From contig NZ_JACCFK010000001.1 in the NCBI RefSeq assembly GCF_013410405.1, positions 1,364,001-1,428,000 on the forward strand: a stretch of DNA of 64,000 nt, read 5' to 3'. Under the pieces are notes generated by a model. It was not told the DNA's origin, did not search any database, and was given only the letters and a program-made list of their open reading frames with translations. The translations under genes were made by a program, and so were the position numbers. Shown in pieces: positions 1 through 9,057 of this stretch. Source of the stretch: Amycolatopsis endophytica (GTDB lineage: Bacteria; Actinomycetota; Actinomycetes; Mycobacteriales; Pseudonocardiaceae). Numbering within the stretch: the first letter of the stretch is position 1; the number at the start of each line of letters is the position of its first letter.

Positions 1-342
1 CGTCGCCTCGACGCAGCTGCGTCCGCGCTGTTCCAGCCGCACGGCGACGACCGTCGCGCGGCGGCCGACCTTGCGGATGTCCGTGCGCAGCAACGCCGGC
101 CCGACCGCGGGCGGCCGCAGGAACTCGGCGCTCACCGCCAGCGGATCCGTCGACGGCTCACCGCGCTCGGACAGCACCGCCAGCGCCGACCGCGCCATGA
201 GGGCCATCAGGAACCCCCCGTGCGGGTGAGAGCCGATGGCCCACTCGTGCCGCAGGTCCGCGGTCAGCGTGCCGTCCCCCAGCGACCGGACCGCGCAGGC
301 CACCTCGAAGGCCCTGGGGTCCGGGACCTCTGCCGCGCTCAC
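1..342 (-). CDS. acyl-CoA thioesterase-like protein, 3' end missing
   Basis: The reading frame starts at a GTG at 342 and stays open to the window edge, giving 114 N-terminal residues. The sequence, with an early HEWAIGSHPHGGFLMA segment followed by AEFLRPPAVGPA and RRATVVAVRLEQ, looks like the first hot-dog domain of a TesB/thioesterase-superfamily protein, which hydrolyses acyl-CoA esters in the cytoplasm. The start overlaps the stop of the proline dehydrogenase gene by 4 nt (GTGA), so the two are probably translated from one transcript. The C-terminal half lies outside the window, so catalytic residues cannot be checked. The substrate is unknown. Confidence 0.65.
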   Translation of the reverse strand, partial: MSAAEVPDPRAFEVACAVRSLGDGTLTADLRHEWAIGSHPHGGFLMALMARSALAVLSERGEPSTDPLAVSAEFLRPPAVGPALLRTDIRKVGRRATVVAVRLEQRGRSCVEAT

Positions 343-1265
343 GAACGGCTGACCAGCGCGCGCAGGAAGAACCCGACGTTCGCGGGGCGCTCGGCCAGCC
401 TCCGCATCAGGTAGGCGTACCAGTGCTCGCCGAACGGCACGTAGATCCGCACGGTCTCCCCCTCGCCTGCCAGGCGCCGCTGCTCGTCCGGCCGGACGCC
501 GTAGAGCATCTGGTACTCGTAGCTGCCCTGCTTGCGGCCGTACCACCGGGCGCGTTCGGCGAGGATCGCGATCAACCGCGGATCGTGCGTGGCGAACATG
601 GGATAACCGTCACCGGCCAGCAGCAAGTTCGCACAACGGACATAACTGAGGTCGACCTCGTGGGTGTGCGAGAACGCCACTTCGCCCGGTTCGGCGTAGG
701 CGCCCTTGCACAGCCGGATCCGTGAGTCGCCCACCGCCAGGTCGCGGACGTCGTCCTCGGTGCGGCGCAGGTACGACTGGAGCACCCCGCCCACCCACGG
801 CCAGGTGCGGCGCAACTCGGCGAGCGCGCGCAGGGTCGCGTCGGTGGTGGTGTGGTCCTCCATGTCGAGGGTGACGGTCGTGCCGCACTGCTCGGCCGCC
901 GCGCACACCCGGTACGCGTTGTCGAGCGCGAGCCGTTCGTCCAGGCGCAGGCCGAGCGCGGACAGCTTGACGCTGACCTCGACCCGCGCCGTCAGCCCCT
1001 CGGCGTAGAGCCGGTCGAGCAGCGCCAGGTAGGTCTGGACCGTCCGCTCGGCGTGGAACGGCTCGGTCACGTCCTCGCCGAGGTGGTCGAGCGTGACCCA
1101 CAGCCCGTCGTCGACCAGGCGGCCCACGCGCGTGACGGCGTCGGCGACCGTGTTCCCGGCGACGAATCGCTCGACGACACCTGAGGTTCCCGGAGTTGTC
1201 GCCACGAGGCGGCGGACCACCTCGCTTCCGGCGGCGGCGAGAATCAGCGAGCGCAGCGGGTTCAC
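339..1265 (-). CDS. proline dehydrogenase (monofunctional PutA/PRODH type)
   Basis: This 308-residue protein should oxidise L-proline to 1-pyrroline-5-carboxylate using FAD, the first step of proline catabolism. The single PRODH beta/alpha-barrel has the usual length for the monofunctional bacterial form. Visible motifs are SVKLSALG (98-105), MEDHTTTD (135-142), RLCKGAYAEP (184-193), QMLYGVRPDEQ (252-262) and the conserved C-terminal YLMRRLAERPAN helix (about 285-297), which carries the substrate-binding arginines. Translation starts at GTG 1265. It is the first gene of a pair with the thioesterase-like gene, sharing 4 nt with it. The pyrroline-5-carboxylate dehydrogenase partner, often adjacent in actinobacteria, is not in this window and may lie beyond the left edge. 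Confidence 0.93.
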   Translation of the reverse strand: MNPLRSLILAAAGSEVVRRLVATTPGTSGVVERFVAGNTVADAVTRVGRLVDDGLWVTLDHLGEDVTEPFHAERTVQTYLALLDRLYAEGLTARVEVSVKLSALGLRLDERLALDNAYRVCAAAEQCGTTVTLDMEDHTTTDATLRALAELRRTWPWVGGVLQSYLRRTEDDVRDLAVGDSRIRLCKGAYAEPGEVAFSHTHEVDLSYVRCANLLLAGDGYPMFATHDPRLIAILAERARWYGRKQGSYEYQMLYGVRPDEQRRLAGEGETVRIYVPFGEHWYAYLMRRLAERPANVGFFLRALVSRS

Positions 1266-1349
1266 GACAGAAACTTTACGTGTTCATCTATCGGAAGCCC
1301 ATGATCCGGGGCACTCGCGGACGTGAGATGTTGATCTTGTAAAAGGGCC

Positions 1350-2141
1350 TCACTGCCCCAGGTGGAAGCGGGCGAACAGCAGGGCCTCGGCCAGATCACG
1401 GGCCCGGTCCGCGGCGCTGACGGCACGGCGCGTGTTGACCTCCAGCACCACCTGACCGGTGAACGACGCCACGACCAGCTTCTCCAGCAACTCGGCGCAC
1501 GGCTGGTTCCCCCGGCCCGGGACGAGGTGTTCGTCCTTCGGGACACCCGTCCCGTCCGCGAGGTGCACGTGCGTGAGCCCGGACCCCATCCGCTCCGCCA
1601 GCGCCATCGCGTCCATGCCGGCCGCGGCGCTGTGCGACAGGTCGAGCGTGTAGTGCCGGTACCCGACTTCCGTCGGGTCGATCGACGGCCGGAACGCCGA
1701 CACGCGCGCGTCCCGGCGCCCGCCGGGCGGGCGGACCTTGAACATGTTCTCGACCGCGATCTCGACGCCGGTCTCGTCCTCCAGCCCCGCCACGAGGTCG
1801 GGGAACATATCGCCGTAACGGCGCTGCCACCGGAACGGCGGGTGCACCACGACCGTGCGCGCGTCCAGTTCGATGGCCGCCTCGACGCTGCGCCGCAGCC
1901 GGACCGCCGGGTCCGGCGACCACACCCGCTGGGTGATCAGCAGCGACGGCGAGTGCACCGACAGCACCGGTACCCCGGTGTCGCGGGACAGGCGCCGCAG
2001 CGCACCGACGTCCTGGCTGAGCGGGTCGACCCAGACCATCACCTCGACGCCGTCGTAACCCAGCCGCTGGGCCAGCTCGAACCCGGCGCCGGCCCGCAAC
2101 GGCCAGACCGACGCGGTGGACATTCCGATCGGTACCGGCAC
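1350..2141 (-). CDS. sugar phosphate isomerase/epimerase family protein
   Basis: The protein of about 263 residues is an AP-endonuclease-2 type TIM barrel (xylose isomerase-like). It has the early GYDGVEVMVWVDP strand-turn, VVVHPPFRWQ, a VEIAVENMF strand with likely metal-ligand Glu, YTLDLSHSAAAGMD and LTHVHLADGTG with His/Asp ligands. Members bind divalent metals, but their substrates vary widely, so none is assigned. I chose GTG 2141, which lies 8 nt after the stop of the upstream gene and has GAGG about 10 nt before it. The ATG at 2123 is the alternative. It matches the position of Rv0498 in the M. tuberculosis block, downstream of the ppx and proline-rich membrane genes, and is probably co-transcribed with them. 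Confidence 0.82.
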   Translation of the reverse strand: MPVPIGMSTASVWPLRAGAGFELAQRLGYDGVEVMVWVDPLSQDVGALRRLSRDTGVPVLSVHSPSLLITQRVWSPDPAVRLRRSVEAAIELDARTVVVHPPFRWQRRYGDMFPDLVAGLEDETGVEIAVENMFKVRPPGGRRDARVSAFRPSIDPTEVGYRHYTLDLSHSAAAGMDAMALAERMGSGLTHVHLADGTGVPKDEHLVPGRGNQPCAELLEKLVVASFTGQVVLEVNTRRAVSAADRARDLAEALLFARFHLGQ

Positions 2142-2149
2142 CGCTCGCG

Positions 2150-3688
2150 CTACCTCGACAACAACAGCAATGCCGCGGGCGAGACGGTCACCACCAGGCC
2201 GACCAGCACCGCGAGCACGGTGGTCTGGATGTCGTCCGCGCGGCGGATGCGCCGCACGATCCACACCAGGGCCACGATCACGACCAGCGCGGCGATCAGC
2301 GCCACGGCCGGGATCTGTCCCCAGATCCAGTTGAAGCCGAGCCACACCGCGGCACCGCCGACGACACCACCGGCGAGCTGGCCCGCCATCGACAACCACT
2401 GCTTCGCCGGCGATGCCTCGGAAACCTCCCGCTCCGTGGCCTTGACCGGTTCGGCCTCGTCCTCGTCGGGCTCGTCGTCGTAGTCGAACGCCGCGGCGTC
2501 GGCGGCTTCCTCGGCCGGGCCGAAGTCGCCGAACTCGTCCACGTCGTCGTCATCGTCGGCGAACGGGTCGTGGAACCCGGTGGCCTCGAGGGCGTCCTCG
2601 GGCTCGTCCCGCGGCGGGGGGCCGGGCGCGAACGGCGTGAAGCCGGACGGATGCTCGGGTTCCGCGGGCACCGCGGGCATGAGGCCGACCTCGGTGTCCT
2701 CGTTCTGGGCCTCGTCGCGGCGACGGCGCCAGCGCTGCAACCCGGCGGGCGGCGCGGCCAGGCCCGCGGGCGGCCCGTCGGGGACCGGTTCCTCGGGCGG
2801 ACCGGCGTCGCTGACGGGCTCGAACTGCTCGGTGCTCGGATCCGGCGGCGGCGTGACCCGCGCCGGTGCCCGGCGGGGACGGCGCGGCGGCGGGAAGGTC
2901 CCGGTGGCGCGCCCGCCGGCGGGCGGGGCGTCCGGATCGACCGGCGCGTCAAGGCCGTCCAGGCGCGCGGACAGCCCGGTGGCGGTCTCCTCGGCCGAAC
3001 GGCGGCGCAGCGGCGGCGGGGCCGCGTCCGCGGGCGGCGGCACGGGCAGGGCACCGGACTCCTGCGGCGGCGGAACCGGCAGCGCACCCGGCTCCTGCGG
3101 CGGGCGCCGCACGAAACCGGAGTCCTGCGGGTGCGGACGCCGCATCGGCATCGAGTCCTGCGGCGGCGGCAGCGCGCCGCTGTTCGGGCGCGCGAACCCG
3201 CCCGAATCCTGCTGACCGCGACGCGGCAGGGCACCGTTGTCGGGACGCTGCTCGGGCGGCACCGGCCGCGGCAGGGCGGCCGAACTCTGCTGGCCGGGGT
3301 TCTCCGGCGGAACCGGTCGCGGCATCGCCGCGGAACTCTGCTGGCCAGGGGGAACGGGAGGCACGGGCGGCGGGCCCTGCTCCGGGCGGCGGAACCCGCC
3401 CGAGTCCTGACGGCCCGGTGAATCCGGCATCGCGCGGCGGCCGCCGTTGCGACCGGGCGGCGGGGGCGTCGCGCCGTTGGAGCGCACCCGGTCGATGATC
3501 GCCTGCGGACCGGTCTCCGTGACGCTGTGACCGCCGTGACGCGGACCGTCGTTCTCCTCCGGCGCCACGTCCTCGTCGTCGGCGGCACGCCGACGACGCC
3601 GCCTGCCCTCGAGGTTGTTCCCCCCGTGCAGGGCGAGCAGCTCGGCGACGGTCTTCTGCGAGCGGTCTTCTCGGCTCTCTCGGCTCAT
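2150..3688 (-). CDS. proline-rich membrane-anchored protein (Rv0497-like position)
   Basis: The protein of about 512 residues starts MSRESREDRSQKTVAELLAL. A short helical segment and an RRRRRR basic patch are followed by a very long disordered region rich in Pro, Gly, Arg and repeated QQDSGG / QSSAALPRP / PPQESGALPVP units. An acidic stretch then leads to the C-terminus, where hydrophobic segments (GGVVGGAAVWLGFNWIWG, VALIAALVVIVALVWIV and TVLAVLVGLVVTV) form two or three membrane spans. The disordered part is probably cytoplasmic. I chose ATG 3688 over an upstream in-frame codon because the latter would add a non-conserved leader. Gene order places it like Rv0497 between the ppx homologue and the isomerase. 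No biochemical function is known to me. The low-complexity repeats may vary in length between strains. Confidence 0.75.
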   Translation of the reverse strand: MSRESREDRSQKTVAELLALHGGNNLEGRRRRRRAADDEDVAPEENDGPRHGGHSVTETGPQAIIDRVRSNGATPPPPGRNGGRRAMPDSPGRQDSGGFRRPEQGPPPVPPVPPGQQSSAAMPRPVPPENPGQQSSAALPRPVPPEQRPDNGALPRRGQQDSGGFARPNSGALPPPQDSMPMRRPHPQDSGFVRRPPQEPGALPVPPPQESGALPVPPPADAAPPPLRRRSAEETATGLSARLDGLDAPVDPDAPPAGGRATGTFPPPRRPRRAPARVTPPPDPSTEQFEPVSDAGPPEEPVPDGPPAGLAAPPAGLQRWRRRRDEAQNEDTEVGLMPAVPAEPEHPSGFTPFAPGPPPRDEPEDALEATGFHDPFADDDDDVDEFGDFGPAEEAADAAAFDYDDEPDEDEAEPVKATEREVSEASPAKQWLSMAGQLAGGVVGGAAVWLGFNWIWGQIPAVALIAALVVIVALVWIVRRIRRADDIQTTVLAVLVGLVVTVSPAALLLLSR

Positions 3689-3776
3689 CGTGTCATCCCA
3701 AACAGCGCGTAGGGCCACAAGACGCGGGCTCGTGTACCGCACACGCCCACCACCGCCTTACGCATCCTTCCGCCTT

Positions 3777-4784
3777 TCACCGTGCCTGATCGAGCTCACC
3801 GAGGTCCAGCCGCTTGCTGTCACCGGTGGTTTTGCCGCGGCGAACAGCCGCCCCGTCGCCGTTGGAGTGATCAAGTCGCCGCAGGATGACACCCTCCCGC
3901 AGCGCCCAGGGACAGATCTCCAGTTCTTCCAGCGCCAGCGCCCGCATGGTGGCCTGTGCCACCAGCGCGCCCCCGGCCAGCTGGTGGGCCCGGCTCGCGC
4001 TGACCCCTTCCAGTTCGGCGAGGTCGGCCGCCTCCATCCGGGAGATGAAGGCGATGAGCTGCCGCAGTGCGGTCTGGGACAGGGTACGGCGTACCCGCGG
4101 GCCCTCTGCGGAGGGAGCCGCCCCGGTCAGCCTGGCCAGCGAACGGAACGTCTTCGAGGTCGCCACCACGCGGTCCGGCGGACCGATCTTCGCGACCCGT
4201 TTGGCCAGCGGCGCGAGCTGGTCCTCCAGCCACGCCGACGTCGCGACCAGCTCGGACCTGGTCGGCGGATCGTGGCTGAACCGGGTGCGGGTGATGCGGC
4301 CCGCGCCCAGCGGCAGCGAGTCCGCCAGCTCCGGTTCCTCGTCGATCCCCATCGCGACTTCCAGCGAACCGCCCCCGATGTCGAGCACCAGCAACTGACC
4401 GGCCGACCAGCCGAACCACCGCCGCACCGCGAGGAAAGTCAAGCGTGCCTCGTCAACGCCGGACAGGACGCTCAGTTCGACACCGGTCTCGTCGGCGACC
4501 TTGCGCAGCACCTCGGCGCTGTTGTCGGCCTCGCGCACCGCCGAGGTGGCGAAGGCCATCAGCTCCTCGCAGCCCAGCTTCGCCGCCGAGACCTTCGCGT
4601 TCTCGATGGCCTCGACCAGCGCCTGGGCACCCTGCTTGGACAGGTGGTTGGCGCTGGTGATCTGCTCCGCCAGCCGCAGCACCGTCTTCTCCGAGTGCAT
4701 CGGCGTCGGGTGCGCGCCACGGTGCGCGTCCACCACCAGCAGGTGGACGGTGTTCGAACCGACGTCGAGGACCCCTAGGCGCAC
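3777..4784 (-). CDS. ppx: exopolyphosphatase / GppA-family phosphatase
   Basis: This 335-residue protein belongs to the Ppx/GppA family, which hydrolyses terminal phosphate from polyphosphate or pppGpp. It has the ASKHA fold: phosphate-1 motif VLDVGSNTVHLLV (5-17), the conserved ATSAVREADN (79-88) and phosphate-2 motif LVLDIGGGSLE (132-142). At 335 residues it is the short actinobacterial form, lacking the extra C-terminal domains of E. coli Ppx. Translation starts at GTG 4784. It follows regX3 by 67 nt on the same strand, as in mycobacteria, which fits a link between phosphate sensing and polyphosphate turnover. Whether it prefers polyP or (p)ppGpp cannot be told from the sequence. Confidence 0.9.
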   Translation of the reverse strand: MRLGVLDVGSNTVHLLVVDAHRGAHPTPMHSEKTVLRLAEQITSANHLSKQGAQALVEAIENAKVSAAKLGCEELMAFATSAVREADNSAEVLRKVADETGVELSVLSGVDEARLTFLAVRRWFGWSAGQLLVLDIGGGSLEVAMGIDEEPELADSLPLGAGRITRTRFSHDPPTRSELVATSAWLEDQLAPLAKRVAKIGPPDRVVATSKTFRSLARLTGAAPSAEGPRVRRTLSQTALRQLIAFISRMEAADLAELEGVSASRAHQLAGGALVAQATMRALALEELEICPWALREGVILRRLDHSNGDGAAVRRGKTTGDSKRLDLGELDQAR

Positions 4785-4851
4785 AAAGCACTACGGTACC
4801 GGGCCACGCACTGTGCGGCTGCAAAGTGCCGGATTGGCCACCTCTGCTTGC

Positions 4852-5541
4852 TCAGGTCTCGAACTTGTACCCCAGACCGCGCACCGTGACGAGGTGACGC
4901 GGCGAGCCCGGGTCCGGCTCGATCTTGGAGCGCAGGCGCTTGACGTGGACGTCGAGCGTCTTGGTGTCGCCGACGTAGTCCGCGCCCCACACCCGGTCGA
5001 TCAGCTGACCGCGGGTGAGCACCCGTCCGACGTTGCGCAGCAGGTATTCGAGCAGGTCGAACTCCTTGAGCGGCAGCGACACCTCGCCGCCGTCGACCGT
5101 GACCACATGGCGCTCGACGTCCATCCGCACCGGGCCGGCCGCCAGCACCAGCGGCGCCAGCTCGCCGTCGCCACCGGTCTCGCCGCCGCGGCGCAGGACC
5201 GCGCGGATGCGGGCGATCAGCTCGCGCGCCGAGTACGGCTTGGTGATGTAGTCGTCGGCGCCCAGTTCGAGGCCGACGACCTTGTCGATCTCGCTGTCGC
5301 GGGCCGTCACCATGATCACCGGCACGGCCGAACGCTGCCGCAGCTGCTTGCAGACGTCGGTACCGCTCATGCCCGGCAGCATCAGGTCGAGCAGGACGAT
5401 GTCGGCGCCGTTGCGGTCGAACTCGTCCAGGGCCTGCTGACCGGTCCCGGCCACCGCGGCCGTGAACCCCTCCTTGCGCAGCAGGAAGGCCAACGGGTCG
5501 GCGAACGACTCCTCGTCCTCGACGATGAGCACTCTCGTCAC
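4852..5541 (-). CDS. regX3: response regulator RegX3 (OmpR/PhoB family)
   Basis: The protein has 229 residues: a receiver domain (1-115) and a winged-helix DNA-binding domain (about 130-227). The acidic pocket residues are E8/D9, the phospho-acceptor is D52 in LLDLMLPGMSG, the switch Thr is in VTARD, and the conserved Lys is K101 in YITKPYSA. The C-terminus ends in the family signature TVRGLGYKFE. The GTG start at 5541 shares one base with the senX3 stop (TAGTG) and has AGGA about 7 nt upstream, so translation is coupled. Together with SenX3 it is the actinobacterial phosphate-starvation regulator known from mycobacteria. The usual Pst transporter and PhoU genes are not adjacent here. Confidence 0.95.
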   Translation of the reverse strand: MTRVLIVEDEESFADPLAFLLRKEGFTAAVAGTGQQALDEFDRNGADIVLLDLMLPGMSGTDVCKQLRQRSAVPVIMVTARDSEIDKVVGLELGADDYITKPYSARELIARIRAVLRRGGETGGDGELAPLVLAAGPVRMDVERHVVTVDGGEVSLPLKEFDLLEYLLRNVGRVLTRGQLIDRVWGADYVGDTKTLDVHVKRLRSKIEPDPGSPRHLVTVRGLGYKFET

Positions 5542-6758
5542 TACTTTCCTCCCTGGTTCCGGCCGTCGTTGGCGGCGGTCACGAGCCGCGACAGCTGCGC
5601 GGGGGTCTGGTCGGCCCGTTCGCCGGGGGTTCCGTCCCCGTTGCGCCCGGACTGGTGCATCGGGATCCGCAGTGTGAACGTCGATCCCGTGCCCGGCCTG
5701 CTCCACAGTTTCACGTCGCCACCGTGGTTGGCCGCGACGTGCTTGACGATGGCCAGGCCGAGTCCTGTTCCGCCGGTGGCGCGGGAGCGCGCCTTGTCCG
5801 CGCGGTAGAAGCGTTCGAAGACGCGCTGCTGGTCCTCCTCGGCGATGCCGATGCCGCGGTCGGTCACCGCGATCTCGACCATGCCGCCCGCCAGCCGTCG
5901 GCTGATCGACACCGGGCTGCCCTGCGAGGAGTAGTTGACGGCGTTGTCGAGCAGGTTCGACAACGCCGTCACCAGCAGCGTCCGGTCCCCCTCGACGAGC
6001 AGGCCGCTGGGGTCGTCGGTGGTCACGTCGATCTCGCGCGACTCGGCCGCCAGCCGGGTGCGGCCCAGCGCCTCCCGCACGACCGCGTCCACCTCGACCA
6101 CGTTCAGATCGGGCAGCCGCTCGGCGCCCTGCAGCCGGGACAGCGCGATCAGTTCGCTGACCAGCTGGCCGAGCCGGGTCGACTCGTGCAGGATCTTGCC
6201 GCCGAAGCGGCGCACCTCCTCGACGTCCTCGGCCGCGTCCAGCACGGCCTCGGCGAGCAGCGCGATCGCGCCGACCGGCGTCTTCAGCTCGTGGCTGACG
6301 TTGGCGACGAAATCGCGCCGCACGGCTTCCAGCCGGGCCGCCTCCGAGTGATCGACCGCCTCGACGACGGTGAAGCCCTCGCCGAGCGGCCGGATCTCCG
6401 CGACCACCGCCTCCGGCTGGCGGCCGCGGGCCTCCAGCGGGGACAGGTCGATCTCCATCGGGTCGCCGGTCTCCTCGACCTGTTCGGCCGCGACCCGCGC
6501 CCGCGGATCGGCACGATTGGCCTGGACCAGTCCCAGCGCCTCGGCGCGGCGGTTGAACAGCACCAGGTCACCGAAGCGGTTGAGCACCAGGATGCCGTTG
6601 CCCGAGGAACGCACCAGCCGGAGCAGCAGCTCGGCGACGGTCGGCCCGGCCGGCCTGCGCTGGGCCCGTCGTTTCTTCAGGTGCGGGACGAGGAAACCGG
6701 CGATCAGGCCGACCAGCAGACAGCCGACGGCCAGTGCGACTGAACCGGCAACACTCAC
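5541..6758 (-). CDS. senX3: sensor histidine kinase SenX3
   Basis: This is a 405-residue membrane histidine kinase. An N-terminal hydrophobic segment (about 4-25) is followed by a basic KKRRAQRR cytoplasmic stretch, a PAS-like sensor region (about 40-135), the dimerisation helix with H156 in FVANVSHELKTP, the N box NLLDNAVNY, the G1 box DRGIGIAEED and the G2 box GGTGLGLAIVKHV. The C-terminal tail of about 30 polar residues is variable. Translation starts at GTG 6758. It is in one operon with regX3. In mycobacteria gpm1 lies directly upstream; here an aldo/keto reductase and two regulators intervene. The 136 bp upstream of the start contain the likely promoter, but I could not define a convincing RegX3 box. 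Confidence 0.95.
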   Translation of the reverse strand: MSVAGSVALAVGCLLVGLIAGFLVPHLKKRRAQRRPAGPTVAELLLRLVRSSGNGILVLNRFGDLVLFNRRAEALGLVQANRADPRARVAAEQVEETGDPMEIDLSPLEARGRQPEAVVAEIRPLGEGFTVVEAVDHSEAARLEAVRRDFVANVSHELKTPVGAIALLAEAVLDAAEDVEEVRRFGGKILHESTRLGQLVSELIALSRLQGAERLPDLNVVEVDAVVREALGRTRLAAESREIDVTTDDPSGLLVEGDRTLLVTALSNLLDNAVNYSSQGSPVSISRRLAGGMVEIAVTDRGIGIAEEDQQRVFERFYRADKARSRATGGTGLGLAIVKHVAANHGGDVKLWSRPGTGSTFTLRIPMHQSGRNGDGTPGERADQTPAQLSRLVTAANDGRNQGGK

Positions 6759-6894
6759 GTGTGAATCGTAAGCACGGAAGTGACCGTTTGGCCTAGTCCT
6801 GGCTGCCTTCTCGTGATGGCTGTGACACCTTCACGGCGCCTGTTTCCACGTGCTTCAACCTGCGTTTACTTGATCCGCCCCGTCCCGTGACCAA

Positions 6895-7770
6895 TCACTC
6901 TTCCCGGTGCAAACCGTCCAACCGGGCCAGCTCGTCCGCGGACAGCCGCAGCGACGCCGCCGCGATGTTCTCCTCAAGGTGATCGAGGCTGCCGGTGCCG
7001 GGGATGGCGAGCACGTTCGGTCCCTGGTGGAGGGTCCACGCGAGCCGGACCTGGGCCGGGCTCACGCCGTGGTCCTTCGCGATGGCCGTCACGGTTTCGT
7101 CCTCGGCCCCGCTGGCGATGGCGAAGAACGGGACGAACGCGACTTTCTGCTCCGCGCACAGCCGGACCAGTTCGTCGTCCTCCCGACCGGCGGTGAGTCC
7201 GTACTGGTTCTGCACGCACACCACCGGCGCGATGGCCTGCGCCTCGGCGAGGTGCTCGGCACCGACGTTCGAGATGCCCAGGTGCCGGATCAGACCCTTC
7301 TCCCGCAGCTCGGCGAGCGCGCCGAAGCGATCGGCGATCGAGCCGGTGCCGCGGTCGAGTGCGGCGCCGATGCGCAGGTTGACGACGTCCATGTGGTCAC
7401 GCCCGAGCTGGCGGATGTTCTCCTCGACCTGCAGGCGCAGCTCCTCCGGGCGGGCTTCGGGCAGGAACTCGCCTGCCAGGGTACGGCCGGGCCCGACCTT
7501 GGTGGTGATCACCAGGTCGTCGCCGTAGGGGTTGAGCGCGGAGTTGATCAGCTCGTTGGCAGAGCGCAGCGGTGAGAAGTAGAAGGCGGCCGTGTCGATG
7601 TGGTTGACGCCCAGCTCGACGGCGCGGCGCAGAACCGCGAGGGCCTGGTCGCGGTCGATCCTGCCGTCGTGGGAAATGGGCAGGCGCATCGAGCCGAAGC
7701 CCATGCGGTTCACCGTGAGGTCGCCGAGTTGCCAGGTGCCGGCCGCGCCGGCGTCGATCGTTTCGGTCAT
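6895..7770 (-). CDS. aldo/keto reductase
   Basis: This 291-residue NADPH-dependent oxidoreductase has the AKR (beta/alpha)8 barrel. The catalytic tetrad is visible: Asp in HIDTAAFYFSP together with the Tyr of AAFYF, and Lys in VITTKVGPG. The usual AKR His appears replaced, because the segment reads MDVVNLRIG where many members have a D.. .LH motif. The cofactor-binding end carries IPGTGSLDHLEENI. I chose ATG 7770 because the upstream in-frame extension runs through the divergent promoter. The gene is divergent from a LuxR-type regulator, with 66 bp between the starts. That gap contains TGGCA-N6-TGCCA (7810-7825), a possible operator. The substrate is unknown, and the missing His suggests atypical chemistry. 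Confidence 0.88.
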   Translation of the reverse strand: MTETIDAGAAGTWQLGDLTVNRMGFGSMRLPISHDGRIDRDQALAVLRRAVELGVNHIDTAAFYFSPLRSANELINSALNPYGDDLVITTKVGPGRTLAGEFLPEARPEELRLQVEENIRQLGRDHMDVVNLRIGAALDRGTGSIADRFGALAELREKGLIRHLGISNVGAEHLAEAQAIAPVVCVQNQYGLTAGREDDELVRLCAEQKVAFVPFFAIASGAEDETVTAIAKDHGVSPAQVRLAWTLHQGPNVLAIPGTGSLDHLEENIAAASLRLSADELARLDGLHREE

Positions 7771-7836
7771 GACTCCAGCCTGGCCGGTCGTCGCGGGCGC
7801 GGCCGGGATTGGCAACTTGCTGCCACACTGGTTGTC

Positions 7837-8472
7837 ATGGAGTCCGCGGGTGTCCTGGTGAGGGGCCAAGCCGAGCTGTTCGCGCGCACGGCGCACCTGT
7901 TCGATTCCGCGCGGGAGATCTTCTGCGCGGCCAACGATTTGCGCACCTGGGCGAGCGTGCACCAGGCGCCGCCCACGCGGCGGGACACGACGGGCACGAC
8001 CGTGCGCAAGCTCTACCGGCCGGCTTCGCTGCTCGACGCGGGCGGGGTCGAGCAGCTGCGCGAGCGCGAGCGGCTGGGCGCGCAGATCCGGATCACGGCG
8101 GACGAGATCAACGAGACGATCGTGCTCGACCAGAAGGTCGCGATACTGGCCTCCGACACCGTGGGCCTGGAGCGCTGCTACTCGGTGATCACCAGCCCCG
8201 AGGTGATCAGCAGCGTGACGTCGTTGTTCAACGCCGCCTGGCGCGCGGGCACCGACCTGTCGGTGTACGACGCCGAGTTCGCCGAGCTGCGTGAGCTTGC
8301 GCCGCGGATCCTCGACGAGCTGGCCACCGGGTCCAAGGACGAGGCGGCGGCCAGGACACTGGGGCTGAGCGTGCGCACCTACCGCCGCCGGGTCGCCGAA
8401 CTGATGTCCGCGATGGGCGCGAACTCGCGCTTCCAGGCCGGTGTGCGGGCACGCGAGCTAGGTCTGGTCTAG
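7837..8472 (+). CDS. LuxR/TrmB-like transcriptional regulator
   Basis: The 211-residue protein has an N-terminal helical segment, a central domain resembling TrmB/phospholipase-D-like sensor modules (RIRITADEINETIVLD, AILASDT) and a C-terminal helix-turn-helix (KDEAAARTLGLSVRTYRRRV) typical of LuxR-family regulators. The recognition helix is followed by AELMSAMGANSRFQAGVRA, as in NarL-type C-termini. Translation starts at ATG 7837. The gene is divergent from the aldo/keto reductase and probably controls it through the 66 bp gap. Its 3' end overlaps the convergent TetR gene by 15 nt. The effector is unknown. Confidence 0.75.
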   Translation: MESAGVLVRGQAELFARTAHLFDSAREIFCAANDLRTWASVHQAPPTRRDTTGTTVRKLYRPASLLDAGGVEQLRERERLGAQIRITADEINETIVLDQKVAILASDTVGLERCYSVITSPEVISSVTSLFNAAWRAGTDLSVYDAEFAELRELAPRILDELATGSKDEAAARTLGLSVRTYRRRVAELMSAMGANSRFQAGVRARELGLV

Positions 8473-9051
8473 CGCTTCGAGGTGGTTCCGGAGCACCGCC
8501 AGCACCTCGTCGGCTGGCCACAGCTCCGGGTACAGCACGCCGTTGAGGCTGAGGCCGTCCAGTAACGCGGTCAGCCGAAGGACCTCGGCCTCGTCCGGAT
8601 CGAGCGCGGCCAGGATACGGCGGACCAGCGCGCGGGTGCCGCGAGCCGATTCGCTCGCGAGGTCGGCCAGGCCGGGGTCGGTGCGGGCCGCATGGACGAA
8701 CTCCAGGAACACCGTCACCTCCGCCCTGCGCGTCTCGTCCAGCGGCAGCAGCTCGGCGAGCAGTTCGACCCGCTTCTCGCGCCGCTCGTCCGCGGACAGC
8801 CCGCTCGCGTCGCCGAGTGCCTCGACCTTCCGCGCCAACCGCACCGACACTCGATCGATCACCGTGCGCATCGCGAAGCGCATCAGCTCGGCCTGGCCCT
8901 CGAAGTAGTGCCGCACGGAGCCCACGTTCAGACCCGCCTCCGCGGCGACGGTCCGCAGCGACACCCGGTGCAGGCCCTCCCGCACGGCCAGGCGGAACAA
9001 CGCGTCCGCCACCTCGGCGCGACGACCTTCCGGGTCCACGATCTTCGGCAC
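8458..9051 (-). CDS. TetR/AcrR family transcriptional regulator
   Basis: The 197-residue protein has an N-terminal TetR helix-turn-helix (about 10-57: RRAEVADALFRLAVREG, RTVAAEAGLNVGSVRHYF) and an all-helical C-terminal ligand domain of normal length. The start is the ATG at 9051. It is divergent from a tiny membrane-protein gene. The 64 bp between them contains a promoter with a perfect 10-bp palindrome in its spacer, so autoregulation and repression of the neighbour are likely. The ligand is unknown. Confidence 0.88.
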   Translation of the reverse strand: MPKIVDPEGRRAEVADALFRLAVREGLHRVSLRTVAAEAGLNVGSVRHYFEGQAELMRFAMRTVIDRVSVRLARKVEALGDASGLSADERREKRVELLAELLPLDETRRAEVTVFLEFVHAARTDPGLADLASESARGTRALVRRILAALDPDEAEVLRLTALLDGLSLNGVLYPELWPADEVLAVLRNHLEALDQT

Positions 9052-9057
9052 CTGGCC

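Noticed and set aside
2150..3742. Earlier start at 3742 for the proline-rich protein
   Set aside because: The extra residues are Arg/Leu-rich and unrelated to the conserved MSRESREDRSQKT start.
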